This document shows positions 63,713 to 64,000 of a DNA stretch of 64,000 nt, in pieces. Origin of the DNA: an uncultured Kushneria sp. (lineage in GTDB: Bacteria; Pseudomonadota; Gammaproteobacteria; Pseudomonadales; Halomonadaceae). The notes beneath the pieces are model-generated. The model worked only from the letters and a program-made list of their open reading frames with translations. It was not told the origin of the DNA and did not search any database. Made by a program: the position numbers and the translations under genes. Position 1 is the stretch's first letter. Each line of letters opens with the position of its first letter. The stretch lies in NCBI RefSeq assembly GCF_947497025.1, contig NZ_CANMFC010000003.1:1-64000 (forward strand), written 5' to 3'.

Positions 63713-64000
63713 ATGGCTCGAGTTGCGCTTTTTGCCGATGTACAAAACATCTATTACACCGCCCGCGAAACCTTTGGCTGTCAGGTCAACTACGCCGCAC
63801 TCTGGCGCCACGCCGTGGGGGAGGATACGGTCGTGGCTGCCCATGCCTATGCCATTGAACGCCATGACCCGCGCCAGCAGCAGTTTCAGCATGCCCTGCG
63901 TGATATCGGCTTTAACGTGCGTCTCAAGCCCTTCATTCAGCGCCGCGATGGTAGCGCCAAGGGCGACTGGGATGTGGGCATCACGCTGGATGTTTTCGAG
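63713..64000 (+). CDS. NYN-domain (LabA/DUF88-like) protein, truncated at the window end
   Basis: The first 96 codons are present and the frame is open to base 64000. The start ARVALFADVQNIYYTARETF has the conserved early Asp of NYN/PIN-like nucleases. KGDWDVGITLDVFE at the edge has the second Asp pair, typical of NYN proteins such as LabA. Such proteins are metal-dependent RNases or RNA-binding factors. It begins 11 bases after mocA and may share its transcript. The rest is outside the window. Confidence 0.8.
   Translation, partial: MARVALFADVQNIYYTARETFGCQVNYAALWRHAVGEDTVVAAHAYAIERHDPRQQQFQHALRDIGFNVRLKPFIQRRDGSAKGDWDVGITLDVFE

Noticed and set aside
1-64000. tRNA, rRNA, CRISPR array or complete insertion sequence.
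   Set aside because: I looked for cloverleaf-like stretches, regularly spaced repeats, and transposase motifs with terminal repeats, and recognised none. Short or divergent cases could be missed by eye.

Overview
The window looks like chromosome from a moderately GC-rich gammaproteobacterium, most likely a halophilic Halomonadaceae member (Halomonas or Kushneria type). That placement is an inference from the overall gene set and protein flavour: assimilatory nirBD/nasA, SbcCD, RecC, MepM-like peptidase, OpgD, XdhC/MocA. No rRNA, tRNA or CRISPR array was recognised. Most of the sequence is ordinary, densely coding core and metabolic chromosome. The unusual parts are regulatory DNA, remnants and one broken gene.

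Layout. 1-1.3 kb is a visibly AT-richer scar with a GNAT-like gene open to the left edge, a decayed tyrosine recombinase and the 3' end of a bioA-like gene. 1.3-5.9 kb is an accessory redox cluster: AraC regulator, two VOC/glyoxalase-fold proteins, a saccharopine-dehydrogenase-like reductase, and a TetR regulator divergent from an SDR with a triple operator between them. 5.9-11.2 kb holds an MHYT-PAS-GGDEF-EAL protein, a third VOC protein, and small envelope or metal genes (NlpE-like lipoprotein, zinc ribbon, metallothionein). 11.3-18.5 kb is a complete tetronate (threonate/erythronate) catabolic locus: denD-gntP diverging from gntR-ltnD-otnK-otnC-otnI, with three TGTCNGACA palindromes in the control region.

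18.5-28 kb holds a PEP-mutase-family enzyme and then the nitrate assimilation genes. A minus-strand operon (FAD reductase, nirB, nirD, FNT channel) diverges from nasA, and each side has a near-consensus sigma-54 promoter. 28-30.3 kb is an ABC exporter gene interrupted by one amber codon, plus a small membrane protein. 30.7-34.1 kb is a DUF748/AsmA-like gene followed by a NodT-type outer-membrane lipoprotein. 34.2-44.3 kb contains an M23 peptidase, an AT-rich gap, a LysR regulator, glutathionyl-hydroquinone reductase, a DEAD-box helicase, endonuclease V, an exported hydrolase, a small membrane protein and a coiled-coil protein.

44.4-49 kb is sbcDC. 49.4-55.3 kb has opgD, a phosphoglycerate-mutase-fold protein, two peroxidases (tpx, osmC-like), an RcnB-like protein and argE. 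55.6-64 kb has an MHS transporter, an SDR, a recC without recB or recD beside it, a DUF1348 protein, XdhC, MocA and the start of a NYN-domain protein.

The genes act together most clearly in three places. The tetronate locus covers import, oxidation, isomerisation, phosphorylation and decarboxylation. The nitrogen locus covers nitrate to nitrite to ammonium, with its own electron-donor flavoprotein. sbcDC and recC both serve double-strand-break processing. I did not find a convincing wholly new multi-gene system. The best leads are the regulatory architectures and the amber-interrupted ABC transporter.
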